A DNA stretch of 64,000 bases. Source: Streptomyces sp. cg36 (GTDB lineage Bacteria > Actinomycetota > Actinomycetes > Streptomycetales > Streptomycetaceae). Location of the stretch: contig NZ_CP163520.1 in assembly GCF_041080675.1 (NCBI RefSeq), positions 1,054,001-1,118,000 of the forward strand, in the 5' to 3' direction. Below the pieces are notes generated by a model. It was not told where the DNA came from. It did no database searches and worked only from the letters and a program-made list of their open reading frames with translations. Below are positions 17,266 to 28,133 of this stretch, one piece after another. Positions within the stretch are counted from its first letter, which is position 1, and each line of letters starts with the position of its first letter. Position numbers and translations under genes: made by a program.

Positions 17266-17815
17266 TCAGCCCAGCGGGCGCAGGGTGCGGGCGAGCAGGT
17301 TGGCGGCGTTGCGGGCGAGCGGCACGTCCGCCTCGGCGGCCACCAGACCGTGCTCGACCAGGAGCCGGCCCACCCGGGAGGCGATCAGGGCGAACCGGAA
17401 GCCCGCGAACACCTCGTACCAGTCCATGTGCGCGGCGACGGGCCGCCCGGCCAGCTCCTCGTAGCGGCGGATCGTCTCCGCGCGGCCGGGCAGCCCCGGC
17501 AGCCGGGGTGCGCCGACGCCCTCGCTGAGGTGGCGGTCGAGGTAGAGGTCCCAGCCGAGGTCGGCCTCGCCCGGGCCGAGGAAGGCCATCTCCCAGTCCA
17601 GTAGGGCCACGGGGGCCACCCCGGAGAACATCAGGTTGCCCAGGCGGGCGTCGCCCCACAGCAGGCTGGGCCGCTCCGGCTCGGGCGGCAGCCCGTCGCG
17701 CAGCAGCGCCAGCGCCTCGCGGACGGGGACGCTGTCCGCGCCGCCGAAGTGGTCCACATGGGCTTCGTAGTAGTCGAGTTGGGCGGCGAGACCGCACGGC
17801 TCGGAGCGAAGGGGC
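17266..17815 (-). pseudogene. Aminoglycoside-phosphotransferase-family protein, 3' part only
   Basis: The C-terminal ~180 residues of an APH/choline-kinase-like protein of the ACAD10/11 type: SLLWGDARLGNLMFSG (catalytic-loop variant of HGDxxxxN), VALLDWEMAFLGPGEADLGW (metal-binding DWE) and a helical C-terminus ending LARTLRPLG. The N-terminal lobe is absent: upstream of about 17815 the frame runs antisense through a transposase gene. It therefore looks 5'-truncated by a rearrangement and has no proper start. Confidence 0.7.
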
Positions 17816-18858
17816 GCCGGTCGACCCGCAACATGGCGGCCCTCTTCGGCGGTTCGGCCACCGAGCAGAGCCTGCACCACTTCGTCAGCGACTCGACCTG
17901 GGACTGGGTTCCGGTGCGCCGCTCGCTGGCCCGGCACATCACCCGGCTGCATCCGCCCCTGGCGTACGTGGTGCGGCCGATGGTCATCCCGAAGACCGGG
18001 GAGAACTCGGTCGGGGTGGACCGGCAGTTCGTCTCCGAGCTGGGCCAGCTCGTCAACGCCCAGCAGGCGGTGGGGGTGTGGTCCGCCAACGAGCGCATCA
18101 GCGTGCCCCTGAACTGGCGGCTGCACCTGTCGCCCTCCTGGCTCAACGACCGCGTGCGCCGCCGCCAGGCGTCCATCCCCGACGACCTCGGCGACCGCAC
18201 CCTGGGCGACTGGGCGGTGGAGGCGGCGGTGGAGACGGCGAGCCACTGGGGGCTGCCGCAGCGGCCGGTCGTCCTGGACGCCCGGCACATGGACCTGGCC
18301 TCCACCATCGCCGCGTTCCGGGCCGCGGGCGTGCCGTTCCTCGCCCGGATGAACGGCGCGGTCCAGCTCACCGTGACCGACCCCGCGCTCCAGGGACGCA
18401 CGCCCGAGGTCCAGCAGGCCGGCCAGATCATGACCGCCGCCCGGGACCGGATGCGCCCGGCCCCGCTGCCGGGGCGCGATCTCGTGGGCGAGCGGCCGAT
18501 GCGCCTCACCACCAAGCTCCGCGTCCGCCCCTCGCCCGCCGTGCGGCAGTTGGCGGGGCCGGGAGAGCTGGCCCTGCTGGGAGTGGCGGAGAACCGCCGC
18601 CAGGGCGAGGTGGAGCTGTGGCTCACGGACCTGACGGAGACCCGGCTGCCCACCCTGATGCGGCTGAGCCGACTGGTGCGGCGCGCCGACCACGACTTCC
18701 GCGAGACCACCGACCGCCTCGGAATCCGGGACTTCACCGGTCGCTCGTACGCGGGCTGGCACCGCCATGTGACGCTGGCCTCGGCGGCCCACGCGGTGTC
18801 CGTACTGGAGGCGGAGGAGCGCGAGCCCCGGGGGAAGGGGCGGCGGCACAGGAGCTGA
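17803..18858 (+). pseudogene. IS701-family transposase, 5'-truncated
   Basis: About 350 residues of an IS701-type DDE transposase: GRRSTRNMAALFGGSATEQS, FVSDSTWDWVPVRRSLARH, YVVRPMVIPKTGENSVGVDR (first Asp region), RPVVLDARHMDL (second Asp region) and WLTDLTETRLPTLMRL. The N-terminal ~60 residues of the family are missing. The first 18 codons of the open frame (from 17749) are antisense to the phosphotransferase fragment, so they do not belong to it. No matching terminal inverted repeats were recognised. Probably an immobile remnant. Confidence 0.75.
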
Positions 18859-19191
18859 GGGGCGGCGCTCCTCATGCCTGGCGATCCACCGGTTCGCGCT
18901 GCCCGCGCTCGGCGCGCCGGAGCCGTGCGGTGTGTTCCCCTGTGCCGCACCGCACGCCTCCGGGCCGTCGGACGAGTGAGCCGCGGGCACGCCGTTCGAG
19001 CGACGCAATCAAGCCAACGGCAGGCCATGCGCTGGACGGCACCCGGGAACAGGTGTTCCCTGGTGGCGTTCCGTGGCCCGACACTGCCACGGAGTGCAGT
19101 TGGCCGCGCGGCCCCGAGGTGATCGGCGCAGGTCAACCGGGGGACGGAAGCGGACAAGCGGGGTTGTCCGCGGACAACGGGGGAACCGACC
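18859..19191 (+). promoter_or_regulatory. Upstream region of the HTH-lectin gene
   Basis: About 330 bases with no supported gene. Its last 40 bases contain a perfect palindrome listed separately. It should include the promoter of the lectin-domain gene. Confidence 0.4.
19163..19178. promoter_or_regulatory. Perfect 16-bp palindrome before the HTH-lectin gene
   Basis: GTTGTCCGCGGACAAC is fully self-complementary and ends 13 bases before the ATG at 19192, abutting the GGGGGAA ribosome site. A further half-site, CGGACAAG, lies at 19151-19158. Position suggests an operator for autoregulation. Confidence 0.5.
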
Positions 19192-20943
19192 ATGGGCAGA
19201 ACAGGCCGACCACAGGGCACACCGAAGGGCGCGACGCGAGCAGCGGACGCCCTGGCCGGATTCCTGGGGGACCTCACCGCCGAACTGACGGTCCGTGAGC
19301 TCGCCCAGCGCTACGGCGGCGGCAAGACGATGTGGAGCGACTACCGCAGCGGCGCCCGGATCATCCCGCTCGGCAGACTCAACTCCGTCGTGCGCGACCG
19401 GGTGCGCGACGGCCGCGGACGCCAGACGCTGCTCCAGCGGGCCCACCGGCTGCACGAGGCGGCGCTCGTCGCCGAGGCGGAGGCGGGACCGGGCGTGAAG
19501 CTCGACGAGGCGCTGCGGCGCGCCGAAGCCGATCTCGCCGAGGCGGAAGGGCTCGTACGCAGCCTCCTCGCCCTGGTGAGCACCCTGCTCGGGAGCACGG
19601 ACGCCTCCCGGGCGGCGGACGCCTCGGAGCCGGGTACGGCGTCCGGCACTGCCGATCAGGCCCCCGGGCCCGCCGCCGCGCCGGACGGCGCACCCGACCC
19701 CGAGGCGGCGGACGGCCTCGTGGACCGGGCCCTGCGACAGCTGGAAGCCGTGCGCTCGCTCCACGGCGGGGCCCGGAAGGTCCTCGGGCGCGCTCGGGCG
19801 GAGAGCCGGGCCGCCCTGCCCGCCGGATCCGCCGGGTCCGCGGCGGCGGGCACCGAACTGGTGCTGGCGCTGGCGCGGACCGCCGACGGACTGGCCCACC
19901 TCGGGGACGAGGTGGAGCGCCTGTGGCTGGAGCACCGGGAGGACGCGGAACTGCCGCTGCAGGGCGTCGTCCTGGAGCGGACCGACCGTCCGTCCACGGC
20001 CCGCGTGATCGCGCAGACGCCCTTGCCGCCCCTGCCGTACGCCCTCACGCAGCCGTCACCGGTGCTGCCGGGTGCGGCCGGGCAGATCGTCATCGCCGCC
20101 CCGCCCGGCAGGCCGGTCCGCTCGTCGCTGGTGCTGACGGCCGTCCTCGCCGTGTGCACGGTCCTGGCGATCGCGGTGTCCGCCGTGACGGCCGTCGTCG
20201 TCGTGCAGCGGCAGGGGCCCGCCACACCCCCGCCCGCACCCCTCGCGCAAGGGGGCCGACCGCACCTCGTGCAGTACCAGCCGCCCTCCCCCCGCGCGAG
20301 CCTGACACCGACCCCGGCCGCCGCACCGCCCACCGGCCCGTCCTCGCCGCCCGCGACACCGCCGAGCGGGCCGCCGCCGACAGCCGCGCCGACGCCCGCC
20401 CGCGGAGGCGGCTTCGTCGCGCCGCCCCTCCCGGCGACCACGCCGAAGCCCACCCCCTCGGACGGGAAACCGGCCCCCACCGGTGGGCCCGACGTCCCGG
20501 ACGCGCCCAACGGTCTGTTCCGGCTGTCGAACGCCGGAAGCCATCTGTGCCTGTCCGTCCCGGCGGGCAGCCAGACCCCGGCGGACGGCATGATCCAGGC
20601 CGGTTGCGGTGCCGGCCCCGAGCAGCAGTGGCACCTCACCCGGGAGGCGGCCGGTCCGCCCGCCGTCTACTCGATCCGCAACCGGTTCAGCGGCCTGTGC
20701 CTGTCCGTGCAGGGAGCCAGGGTCGACAACGACGTCGCCGTCACCCACTACCTGTGCGGGGACCGGCAGGGGCTGTTCCCCGACCAGTTCTGGACCCTGC
20801 GCTACCGCAGCGCGTACCGGGCCTGGCAGCTGGTCAACGTCAACAGCGGCAAGTGTGCCGGGGCCCGCGCGGGCGCGCGGGAGAACGAGCCGGTGCTCCA
20901 GCAGGACTGCCGGGACGACCCCTGGCTGATGTGGCAGTCCTGA
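19192..20943 (+). CDS. HTH-transmembrane-ricin-type lectin protein
   Basis: A 583-aa bitopic membrane protein. Residues 1-75 resemble a small helix-turn-helix module (LTVRELAQRYGGGKTMWSDY, IIPLGRLNSVVRDRVRDGRG), then a helical, probably coiled-coil region, a transmembrane helix at about 312-338 (LVLTAVLAVCTVLAIAVSAV), a Pro/Thr-rich stalk (340-430) and a ricin B-type beta-trefoil lectin domain (about 440-583; QQWHL, DQFWTL, DDPWLMW). This places a putative DNA- or protein-binding domain inside the cell and a sugar-binding domain outside, a one-molecule sensing design. The ATG at 19192 follows GGGGGAA. Ligand and target are unknown. Confidence 0.8.
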   Translation: MGRTGRPQGTPKGATRAADALAGFLGDLTAELTVRELAQRYGGGKTMWSDYRSGARIIPLGRLNSVVRDRVRDGRGRQTLLQRAHRLHEAALVAEAEAGPGVKLDEALRRAEADLAEAEGLVRSLLALVSTLLGSTDASRAADASEPGTASGTADQAPGPAAAPDGAPDPEAADGLVDRALRQLEAVRSLHGGARKVLGRARAESRAALPAGSAGSAAAGTELVLALARTADGLAHLGDEVERLWLEHREDAELPLQGVVLERTDRPSTARVIAQTPLPPLPYALTQPSPVLPGAAGQIVIAAPPGRPVRSSLVLTAVLAVCTVLAIAVSAVTAVVVVQRQGPATPPPAPLAQGGRPHLVQYQPPSPRASLTPTPAAAPPTGPSSPPATPPSGPPPTAAPTPARGGGFVAPPLPATTPKPTPSDGKPAPTGGPDVPDAPNGLFRLSNAGSHLCLSVPAGSQTPADGMIQAGCGAGPEQQWHLTREAAGPPAVYSIRNRFSGLCLSVQGARVDNDVAVTHYLCGDRQGLFPDQFWTLRYRSAYRAWQLVNVNSGKCAGARAGARENEPVLQQDCRDDPWLMWQS

Positions 20944-21084
20944 CCTCCCGGGGCGGCGGGCACACCGCGTCCGCCGCACGGAGAGCGGTCAGCCGCGCCG
21001 GTCGTCCGGCGGCCGGTGCGCCCACGGGGGCCGCGGCCGGATCCAGACGTCCCGGCCTGGCGCCCGCCGCCGCCCGGCACCCCG

Positions 21085-21759
21085 TCAGCCGCCCTGGCCC
21101 GCACTCCCGATCGGCCCCACCTTCACCGGGGTGCCGCCGTTTTCCGTGATCGGCAGGGAAGGGGCGCCCGGCCAGTGGAGGGTGGCCGTGTGCGTCTCGT
21201 TCGGCGGGGTCACCAGCAGGCCCGTGACGCGGATGCCGGAGCCGCCCGAGTCGTTCCTCGGGTAGCTGATGCCGAAGTCGATCGACTCGCCGTTCTTGAG
21301 CACCACCGAGGGGGACTTGGCGCCGGTGCGCTTCGCCGACAGCGAGCCCGCGCTGGTCTTCAGGTCGACGCCCGCGTAGCCGGAGATCGCGCAGCTGTGG
21401 CCGCTCCGGTTCCTGAGCGACACCACGACCGTGCCGTCGTCGCCGGTGATGGTCCTGTCCTTCGCCGTGATCTGCAGGTCGGCGGTGCGGCACTTGCCCA
21501 GTTCGGACGCCGAGCCGCTGCCGCCCGATCCATTGGCGCCGGTCGCGCCCTGCCCGCCCGAGCTCTTCCCGCCCGTACCCTGCCCGGCCGACGCGCCGCC
21601 GCCCTGGTCCGCGCCGCCCGTACCCGCGCCGCCCGTGGAGGCGGAGGACGCGGCCGACGGGTCGCTCCGCGCCTTGCCGTCGTCGTCGCTCTGGCAGGCC
21701 GTGAGCGAGAGACCCGCCGCGATCGCCAGGGCGGCGAAGGAGAGCTGGTGGACGCGCAT
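21085..21759 (-). CDS. DUF4232 lipoprotein
   Basis: A 224-aa secreted lipoprotein. The signal peptide ends in the lipobox LTAC (Cys about residue 22), followed by a Gly/Ser/Ala-rich linker and a DUF4232 domain (CRTADLQITAKDRTITGDDG, VSLRNRSGHSCAISGYAGVD, FGISYPRNDSGGSGIRVTGL). DUF4232 proteins are common streptomycete surface proteins of unknown function. It is convergent with the lectin gene. The start ATG has GAGGAA 7 bases upstream. Confidence 0.88.
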   Translation of the reverse strand: MRVHQLSFAALAIAAGLSLTACQSDDDGKARSDPSAASSASTGGAGTGGADQGGGASAGQGTGGKSSGGQGATGANGSGGSGSASELGKCRTADLQITAKDRTITGDDGTVVVSLRNRSGHSCAISGYAGVDLKTSAGSLSAKRTGAKSPSVVLKNGESIDFGISYPRNDSGGSGIRVTGLLVTPPNETHTATLHWPGAPSLPITENGGTPVKVGPIGSAGQGG

Positions 21760-22149
21760 GGTGGGTTCCTCACTGTCGATCGGGGACGCCGCCCGCCCCG
21801 AGCGGGACGGTACGAGGTGTACGCGTCCGCCTGACCGGGGCGAGCCGGCCTTCTGATCTACAAGAGCGGCCCCACCCAGCCAAACGTTCCGTCCAACCTC
21901 CCGCTACTACATTCCTGTTACAGGTGTGACAGACACCCCACACACCCGTACCGCGCGGCCAAGCGGCGGCCACGGCGCCCGTGCGCTCACGGGCAAGACA
22001 CCGGGCACGGACGGGCAACTCCGCCCCGCCTCCCGGACCTACGTTCAGGTCGTGGCCAGGCCCGCCCGACCGGGCGGGCCGGCCGCTCCCCCGCACCACA
22101 CCCTTGCGCAACACCCTTACTGATTGCCGCTTTTGTGAAAGGCCCCCTC
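21760..22149. promoter_or_regulatory. Divergent intergenic region before the hydrolase operon
   Basis: About 390 bases without a supported gene. An AT-richer stretch at 21890-21930 contains the related octamers TGTTACAG and TGTGACAG in direct orientation. It must contain the promoters of the DUF4232 gene and of the operon that begins at 22150. Confidence 0.4.
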
Positions 22150-22812
22150 ATGTTCGACATCTCGCGCGTGCACGCCGCCCCCAGCGCCGACCTCCTCACG
22201 CCCGACAACTCGGTCATGCTCTTCGTCGACCACCAGCCGCAGATGTTCTTCGGCACCGGCAGCGGTGACCGCGCCGCGATCGTCAACAGCACGGTCGGCC
22301 TCGCCAAGGCCGCGCGCGCGTTCGGCGTCCCGGCCGTGCTGACCACCGTCGCCGCCGAGTCCTTCTCCGGTCCGCTGCTGCCGCAGCTCGCCGCCGTGTT
22401 CCCGGGCCAGCAGGCCATCGACCGCACCAGCATGAACGCCTGGGAGGACGAGTCCCTCGTCGAGGCGGTCCGGGCCACCGGCCGCAGGAAGATCGTGCTG
22501 TCGGGCCTGTGGACCGAGGTCTGCCTGGTGCTGCCCGCCCTGTCCGCGCTGGAGCAGGGGTACGAGGTGTACGTGGTGTCCGACGCCTCCGGCGGCGTCA
22601 GCCCGGCCGCCCACGAGCACGCGCTGCAGCGGATGATCGCGGCCGGCGCGGTCCCCGTGACCTGGGTCCAGGTCCTCCTGGAGCTCCAGCGCGACTGGGC
22701 CCGCCAGGAGACGTACGGCACCGTCATGGACATCGTCAAGGAGCACGCGGGCGCGTACGGCCTGGGTGTCGTGTACGCGCAGGCCGTCATCGGCGCGCAC
22801 GCGGCCGGCTGA
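22150..22812 (+). CDS. Isochorismatase-family cysteine hydrolase (YcaC-like)
   Basis: A 220-aa cytosolic hydrolase of the isochorismatase/YcaC group: LFVDHQPQMFFG supplies the catalytic Asp, TSMNAWED matches YcaC-type enzymes and SGLWTEVCLVLPALSA holds the nucleophilic Cys. Family members hydrolyse amides or related bonds, but the YcaC substrate is not established. I start at the ATG 22150 (GAAAGG 7 bases upstream); a GTG at 22135 is also in frame. First gene of a six-gene plus-strand operon; the next start lies 5 bases beyond its stop. Confidence 0.88.
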   Translation: MFDISRVHAAPSADLLTPDNSVMLFVDHQPQMFFGTGSGDRAAIVNSTVGLAKAARAFGVPAVLTTVAAESFSGPLLPQLAAVFPGQQAIDRTSMNAWEDESLVEAVRATGRRKIVLSGLWTEVCLVLPALSALEQGYEVYVVSDASGGVSPAAHEHALQRMIAAGAVPVTWVQVLLELQRDWARQETYGTVMDIVKEHAGAYGLGVVYAQAVIGAHAAG

Positions 22813-22817
22813 CCTCC

Positions 22818-24258
<1,441 letters not shown>

Positions 24259-24357
24259 CCGCGCCCGACCGGTCCTCCGTGCCGGTGGCCGCCCCCAACG
24301 GGGCGCGGCCACCGGCGCGGCTCCCCCGCAACCACCCCTCACTTCCGGAGCACCACC

Positions 24358-25320
24358 ATGTCGAACCAGCCGGTCCTGGAGCCCGCCGCCCGGGCCTTCG
24401 CCGAGGCCACCGCCGAGCCGCCGTTCCTGTACGAACTCCCCGTCGCCGAGGGCCGCGCGGCCGTGGACGACGTCCAGAACCCCGAGCACGCCGAAGGCGT
24501 CGTGCTGCCGCCCGTCGACGAGGAGTGGCTGAGCCTCCCCGGCGGCCCCACCGGCGAGGTCCGCACCCGCGTCGTGCGCCCGCGCGGGGCGAGCGGCCCC
24601 CTCCCCGTCGTCCTCTACGTCCACGGCGCGGGCTGGGTCTTCGGCAACGCCCGCACCCACGACCGGCTGGTGCGCGACCTCGCCGTCGGCACCGGGGCGG
24701 CCGTGGTCTTCCCCGAGTACGACCTCTCCCCCGAGGCCCGCTACCCGGTGGCCGTCGAGCAGGCGTACGCGGTGGCGCGCTGGGTCGGCGAACACGGCGG
24801 CCACCACGGCCTCGACGGCGGTCGGCTCGCCGTCGCCGGGGACTCGGTCGGCGGCAACATGAGCGCCGCCCTCACCCTCATGGCCAAGGAGCGCGGCGAC
24901 GTGCGCTTCGTCCAGCAGGTCCTCTTCTACCCGGTGACCGACGCCTCCTTCGACACCGACTCCTACCGGCAGTTCGCCGAGGGCTACTTCCTGCGCCGCG
25001 AGGCGATGCGCTGGTTCTGGGACCAGTACACGACCGACGCGGCCGAGCGGGACCTGATCACCGTCTCCCCGCTGCGCGCCACCACCGAGCAGCTCACCGG
25101 GCTGCCCCCGGCCCTGGTCGTCACCGCCGAGGCCGATGTGCTGCGCGACGAGGGCGAGGCGTACGCGGCCCGGCTGCGCGCCGCCGGGGTGCCGGTGACC
25201 GCCGTGCGCGCGCTCGGCACCATCCACGACTTCGTGATGCTGAACGCGCTGCGCGAGACGCGGGCCGCGCGGTTCGCGATCGGCCTCGCGGTCGCCACCC
25301 TGCGGGAGGCCCTGGCATGA
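24358..25320 (+). CDS. HSL-type (Aes-like) esterase/lipase
   Basis: A 320-aa hydrolase of the hormone-sensitive-lipase family: oxyanion motif YVHGAGWVFGN (HGGG variant), nucleophile motif VAGDSVGGNMSA, acid VTAEADVLRDEGEAYA and catalytic His in GTIHDF. It probably cleaves carboxylic esters in the cytosol. The ATG is preceded by GGAG 8 bases upstream. Its stop overlaps the next start in an ATGA. Confidence 0.92.
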   Translation: MSNQPVLEPAARAFAEATAEPPFLYELPVAEGRAAVDDVQNPEHAEGVVLPPVDEEWLSLPGGPTGEVRTRVVRPRGASGPLPVVLYVHGAGWVFGNARTHDRLVRDLAVGTGAAVVFPEYDLSPEARYPVAVEQAYAVARWVGEHGGHHGLDGGRLAVAGDSVGGNMSAALTLMAKERGDVRFVQQVLFYPVTDASFDTDSYRQFAEGYFLRREAMRWFWDQYTTDAAERDLITVSPLRATTEQLTGLPPALVVTAEADVLRDEGEAYAARLRAAGVPVTAVRALGTIHDFVMLNALRETRAARFAIGLAVATLREALA

Positions 25321-27284
25321 GCGGGGCGACGCGTACGAACGGGCCCGGTCCCGCGGGTGGTTCCCCGTACACCAGCGGGTCCGGGCGGGCGAGCGGCACG
25401 ACGAGCATGCCCGTCGCCGGGGTGCGTCCCGCCGACGGGTCCGGCGAGGGCACGGCCGACCTCCTGGTGCGCAACGCGAAGGTGTTCACCGGGGATCCCC
25501 GGCGGCCCGGGGCCCGCGCGGTCGCCGTCCGCGACGGCCGGATCCTCGCGCTCGGCGACGACGACCACGAGCTGGCCGGGCTCGTCGGCCCCGCCACGAG
25601 GGTCGTCGACGCGCTGGGCCGCCGGGTGGTGCCCGGCCTCAACGACTCGCACCTCCACGTCATCCGGGGCGGTCTGAACTACGTGCTGGAGCTGCGCTGG
25701 GACGGTGTGCGCAGCCTGCGCCGGGCCCTGGCCATGCTGCGCGAGCAGGCCGGGCGCACCCCCAAGGGCCAGTGGATCCGGGTCGTCGGGGGCTGGACGC
25801 CCGAGCAGTTCGCGGAGCGCCGCATGCCGACGGTCGCGGAGCTGAACGCCGCCGCGCCCGACACCCCCGTCTTCGTCCTGCACCTGTACCAGTCGGCGCT
25901 GCTGAACCGGGCCGCCGTACGGGCCGCCGGATACACCCGCGACACCCCCGACCCGCGCGGCGGCCAGATCGTGCGCGGCCGGGACGGCGAGCCGACCGGG
26001 GTCCTGCTCGCGGCGCCCAGCGCCCTCGTCCTCTACTCGACGCTGGCCAAGGCCCCGGCCCTGGACGAGGCCGAACGGCGCACCTCCACCCGCCACTTCC
26101 TCAAGGAGCTCAACCGCTTCGGCCTCACCTCGGCGCTCGACGCGGCGGGCGGCTTCCAGAACTTCCCCGACAACTACGCCACCGTCACCGACCTGGCCCG
26201 CTCGGGCGAACTGTCGCTGCGCATCGCCTACTACCTGTTCCCGCAGACGGCCGGGCAGGAGCTCGCCGACCTGCGGCGCTGGACGCAGACCGTCCGGCCC
26301 GGCGACGGCGACGAGTGGCTGCGGCTGGCCGGTGCCGGGGAGAACCTGACCTGGGCCGCCGCCGACTTCGAGAACTTCGCCGAGCCGCGCCCCCAGCTCG
26401 AACCGGGCTACGAGGCGGAGTTCGAGCAGGCGGTGCGGCTGCTGGCGGAGAACGGCTGGGGCTTCCGGCTGCACGCCACCTACGACGAGACCATCCGCCG
26501 CGATCTGGCGGTCTTCGAGAAACTGGCGGTGCAGGGCCTGTTCCCGGCCGGGAACCGCTGGCTCTTCGACCACGCCGAGACCGTCTCCGACCACAGCCTG
26601 GACCGCATCGCCGCCCTCGGCGGCGCCGTCTCCGTGCAGAACCGGATGTCGTTCCAGGGCGGCGTCTTCGTCGACCGGTACGGCGCCGAGGCCGCGCGCC
26701 GCACCCCGCCGGTCCGGGCCATGCTGGAGCGCGGACTGACCGTCGCCGCCGGGACGGACGCCACCCGCGTCTCCTCGTACAACCCCTGGGTGGCGCTGCA
26801 CTGGCTGGTGAGCGGTCGCACGGTCGGCGGCACTCCGCTCCACCCGGCCGCGAACCTGCTCGGCCGGGCGGAGGCCCTCGACCTGTACACGCGGGGCGGG
26901 GCGCGGCTGACCGGGGAGGACGAGGTCAAGGGCATGCTCCGCGAGGGGTTCTACGCCGATCTCGCCGTCCTGTCGCACGACTACTTCACCGTGCCGGAGG
27001 CCGTCATTCCCGACATCGAGTCGGTGCTCACGGTCGTCGGCGGACGCATCGTCCACGCCGAGGCCGAATACACGGGCCTCGACGAGACGCTCCCGCCGGT
27101 CAGCCCGGTGTGGAGTCCCGTCGCGCACTTCGGCGGGTACGCGGCGGCCGGGGCCCGGCAGGCCGACGCGATGGCGGAGGTGGTCGCCGAGTCGGAGCGG
27201 CACCGCCACTGGCGGGCGGCACGCGACGGCACCGCCGCCGGTCCGTTTCCGGCGGACCCGGTCGACCCGTGCTTCGCGCATTGA
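25317..27284 (+). CDS. Amidohydrolase family 3 (YtcJ-like) metal-dependent hydrolase
   Basis: A 655-aa protein. After a Gly/Ser/Thr-rich N-terminus of about 40 residues the amidohydrolase begins (ADLLVRNAKVFTGDPRRP) with GLNDSHLHVIRGG (metal-binding HxH), a histidine in RLHATYDETIRR, LFDHAETV and VAAGTDATRVSSYNPW (catalytic Asp region). Amidohydrolase_3 enzymes hydrolyse amides, ureas or imines; the substrate cannot be read from sequence. The start overlaps the stop of the esterase gene (ATGA), which indicates translational coupling. Confidence 0.9.
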   Translation: MSGATRTNGPGPAGGSPYTSGSGRASGTTSMPVAGVRPADGSGEGTADLLVRNAKVFTGDPRRPGARAVAVRDGRILALGDDDHELAGLVGPATRVVDALGRRVVPGLNDSHLHVIRGGLNYVLELRWDGVRSLRRALAMLREQAGRTPKGQWIRVVGGWTPEQFAERRMPTVAELNAAAPDTPVFVLHLYQSALLNRAAVRAAGYTRDTPDPRGGQIVRGRDGEPTGVLLAAPSALVLYSTLAKAPALDEAERRTSTRHFLKELNRFGLTSALDAAGGFQNFPDNYATVTDLARSGELSLRIAYYLFPQTAGQELADLRRWTQTVRPGDGDEWLRLAGAGENLTWAAADFENFAEPRPQLEPGYEAEFEQAVRLLAENGWGFRLHATYDETIRRDLAVFEKLAVQGLFPAGNRWLFDHAETVSDHSLDRIAALGGAVSVQNRMSFQGGVFVDRYGAEAARRTPPVRAMLERGLTVAAGTDATRVSSYNPWVALHWLVSGRTVGGTPLHPAANLLGRAEALDLYTRGGARLTGEDEVKGMLREGFYADLAVLSHDYFTVPEAVIPDIESVLTVVGGRIVHAEAEYTGLDETLPPVSPVWSPVAHFGGYAAAGARQADAMAEVVAESERHRHWRAARDGTAAGPFPADPVDPCFAH

Positions 27285-27304
27285 ACGAGGAGTCCCAGCA
27301 GCAG

Positions 27305-28111
27305 ATGAGCACCTACCCCACCGAGCCGGTCCCCGGCGCGGGCTCGACGGCCCCCACCGGGCCCACGCAGGCCGCCGAGCCCGCCGGCCCGACCACCTCC
27401 GGCACCCCCTCCGACGCGTCCGACGCCTCCGACGCGGTCGGGCGCCACTTCGAGCCGGATCTGCGGGCGATGACGCGGATCACCCTGCGTCCCGTCGCCT
27501 CGCCGATGCCGCTCGGCTTCTTCACCGTGGCGATCGGGTCCATGCTGACGGCCTGTCAGCAGCTCGGTGTCTTCGACCCTTCGGCACGCCGGGCCGTCGC
27601 CCTGTGCGTGCTGCCCGCCTTCGTCCTCCAGTTCCTCGTCGGCATCATCGCCTTCGGCGCCCGGGACGTCATCGCCGCGACCCTGATGGGCACGTTCGCG
27701 GGCAGCTGGCTGGCGTACGCGCTGGTGACGGGCACCGGTGCGGCCGGGGGGCACGAGGTGCTCGGGGTGTTCAACCTGGCCTTCCTCTGCTTCGGCGCCC
27801 TGATGGTCGCGGTGACCGGGCCCAAACGCGCGCTGTGGCTCGTGCTGGTCGTCTCGCTGCCCCGCTGGGCGGCGACCGGCCTGGCCGGGCTGACCGGGGC
27901 GGAGTGGCTCACCCGCACGGCCGGGGCCTTCGGGATCGTGGTGGCGCTGGTCGCCACGTACACGGCGTTCGCGCTCCTCCTGGAGGACATGCGCGGCGAG
28001 GAGGTGCTGCCGGTCGGCCGCAGCGGTCCGGCGCACCACGCGGTCGAGGGCGGCCTGGCCGTGCAGCTGCGGAACCTGGAGCGGCAGGCGGGCGTGCGCC
28101 GCACCCTGTGA
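27305..28111 (+). CDS. GPR1/FUN34/YaaH-family (acetate-type) transporter
   Basis: A 268-aa inner-membrane protein. A disordered Pro/Thr/Ala-rich N-terminus (about 1-60) precedes six hydrophobic helices. The family motif near the first helix is SPMPLGFF, where NPAPLGL is usual. These proteins transport acetate and similar monocarboxylates. It is the last gene of the hydrolase operon, 20 bases after the amidohydrolase, so it may move the acid released by the hydrolases; that is inference. Confidence 0.78.
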   Translation: MSTYPTEPVPGAGSTAPTGPTQAAEPAGPTTSGTPSDASDASDAVGRHFEPDLRAMTRITLRPVASPMPLGFFTVAIGSMLTACQQLGVFDPSARRAVALCVLPAFVLQFLVGIIAFGARDVIAATLMGTFAGSWLAYALVTGTGAAGGHEVLGVFNLAFLCFGALMVAVTGPKRALWLVLVVSLPRWAATGLAGLTGAEWLTRTAGAFGIVVALVATYTAFALLLEDMRGEEVLPVGRSGPAHHAVEGGLAVQLRNLERQAGVRRTL

Positions 28112-28133
28112 GCGGCGGGGACGGCGGCTCCGG

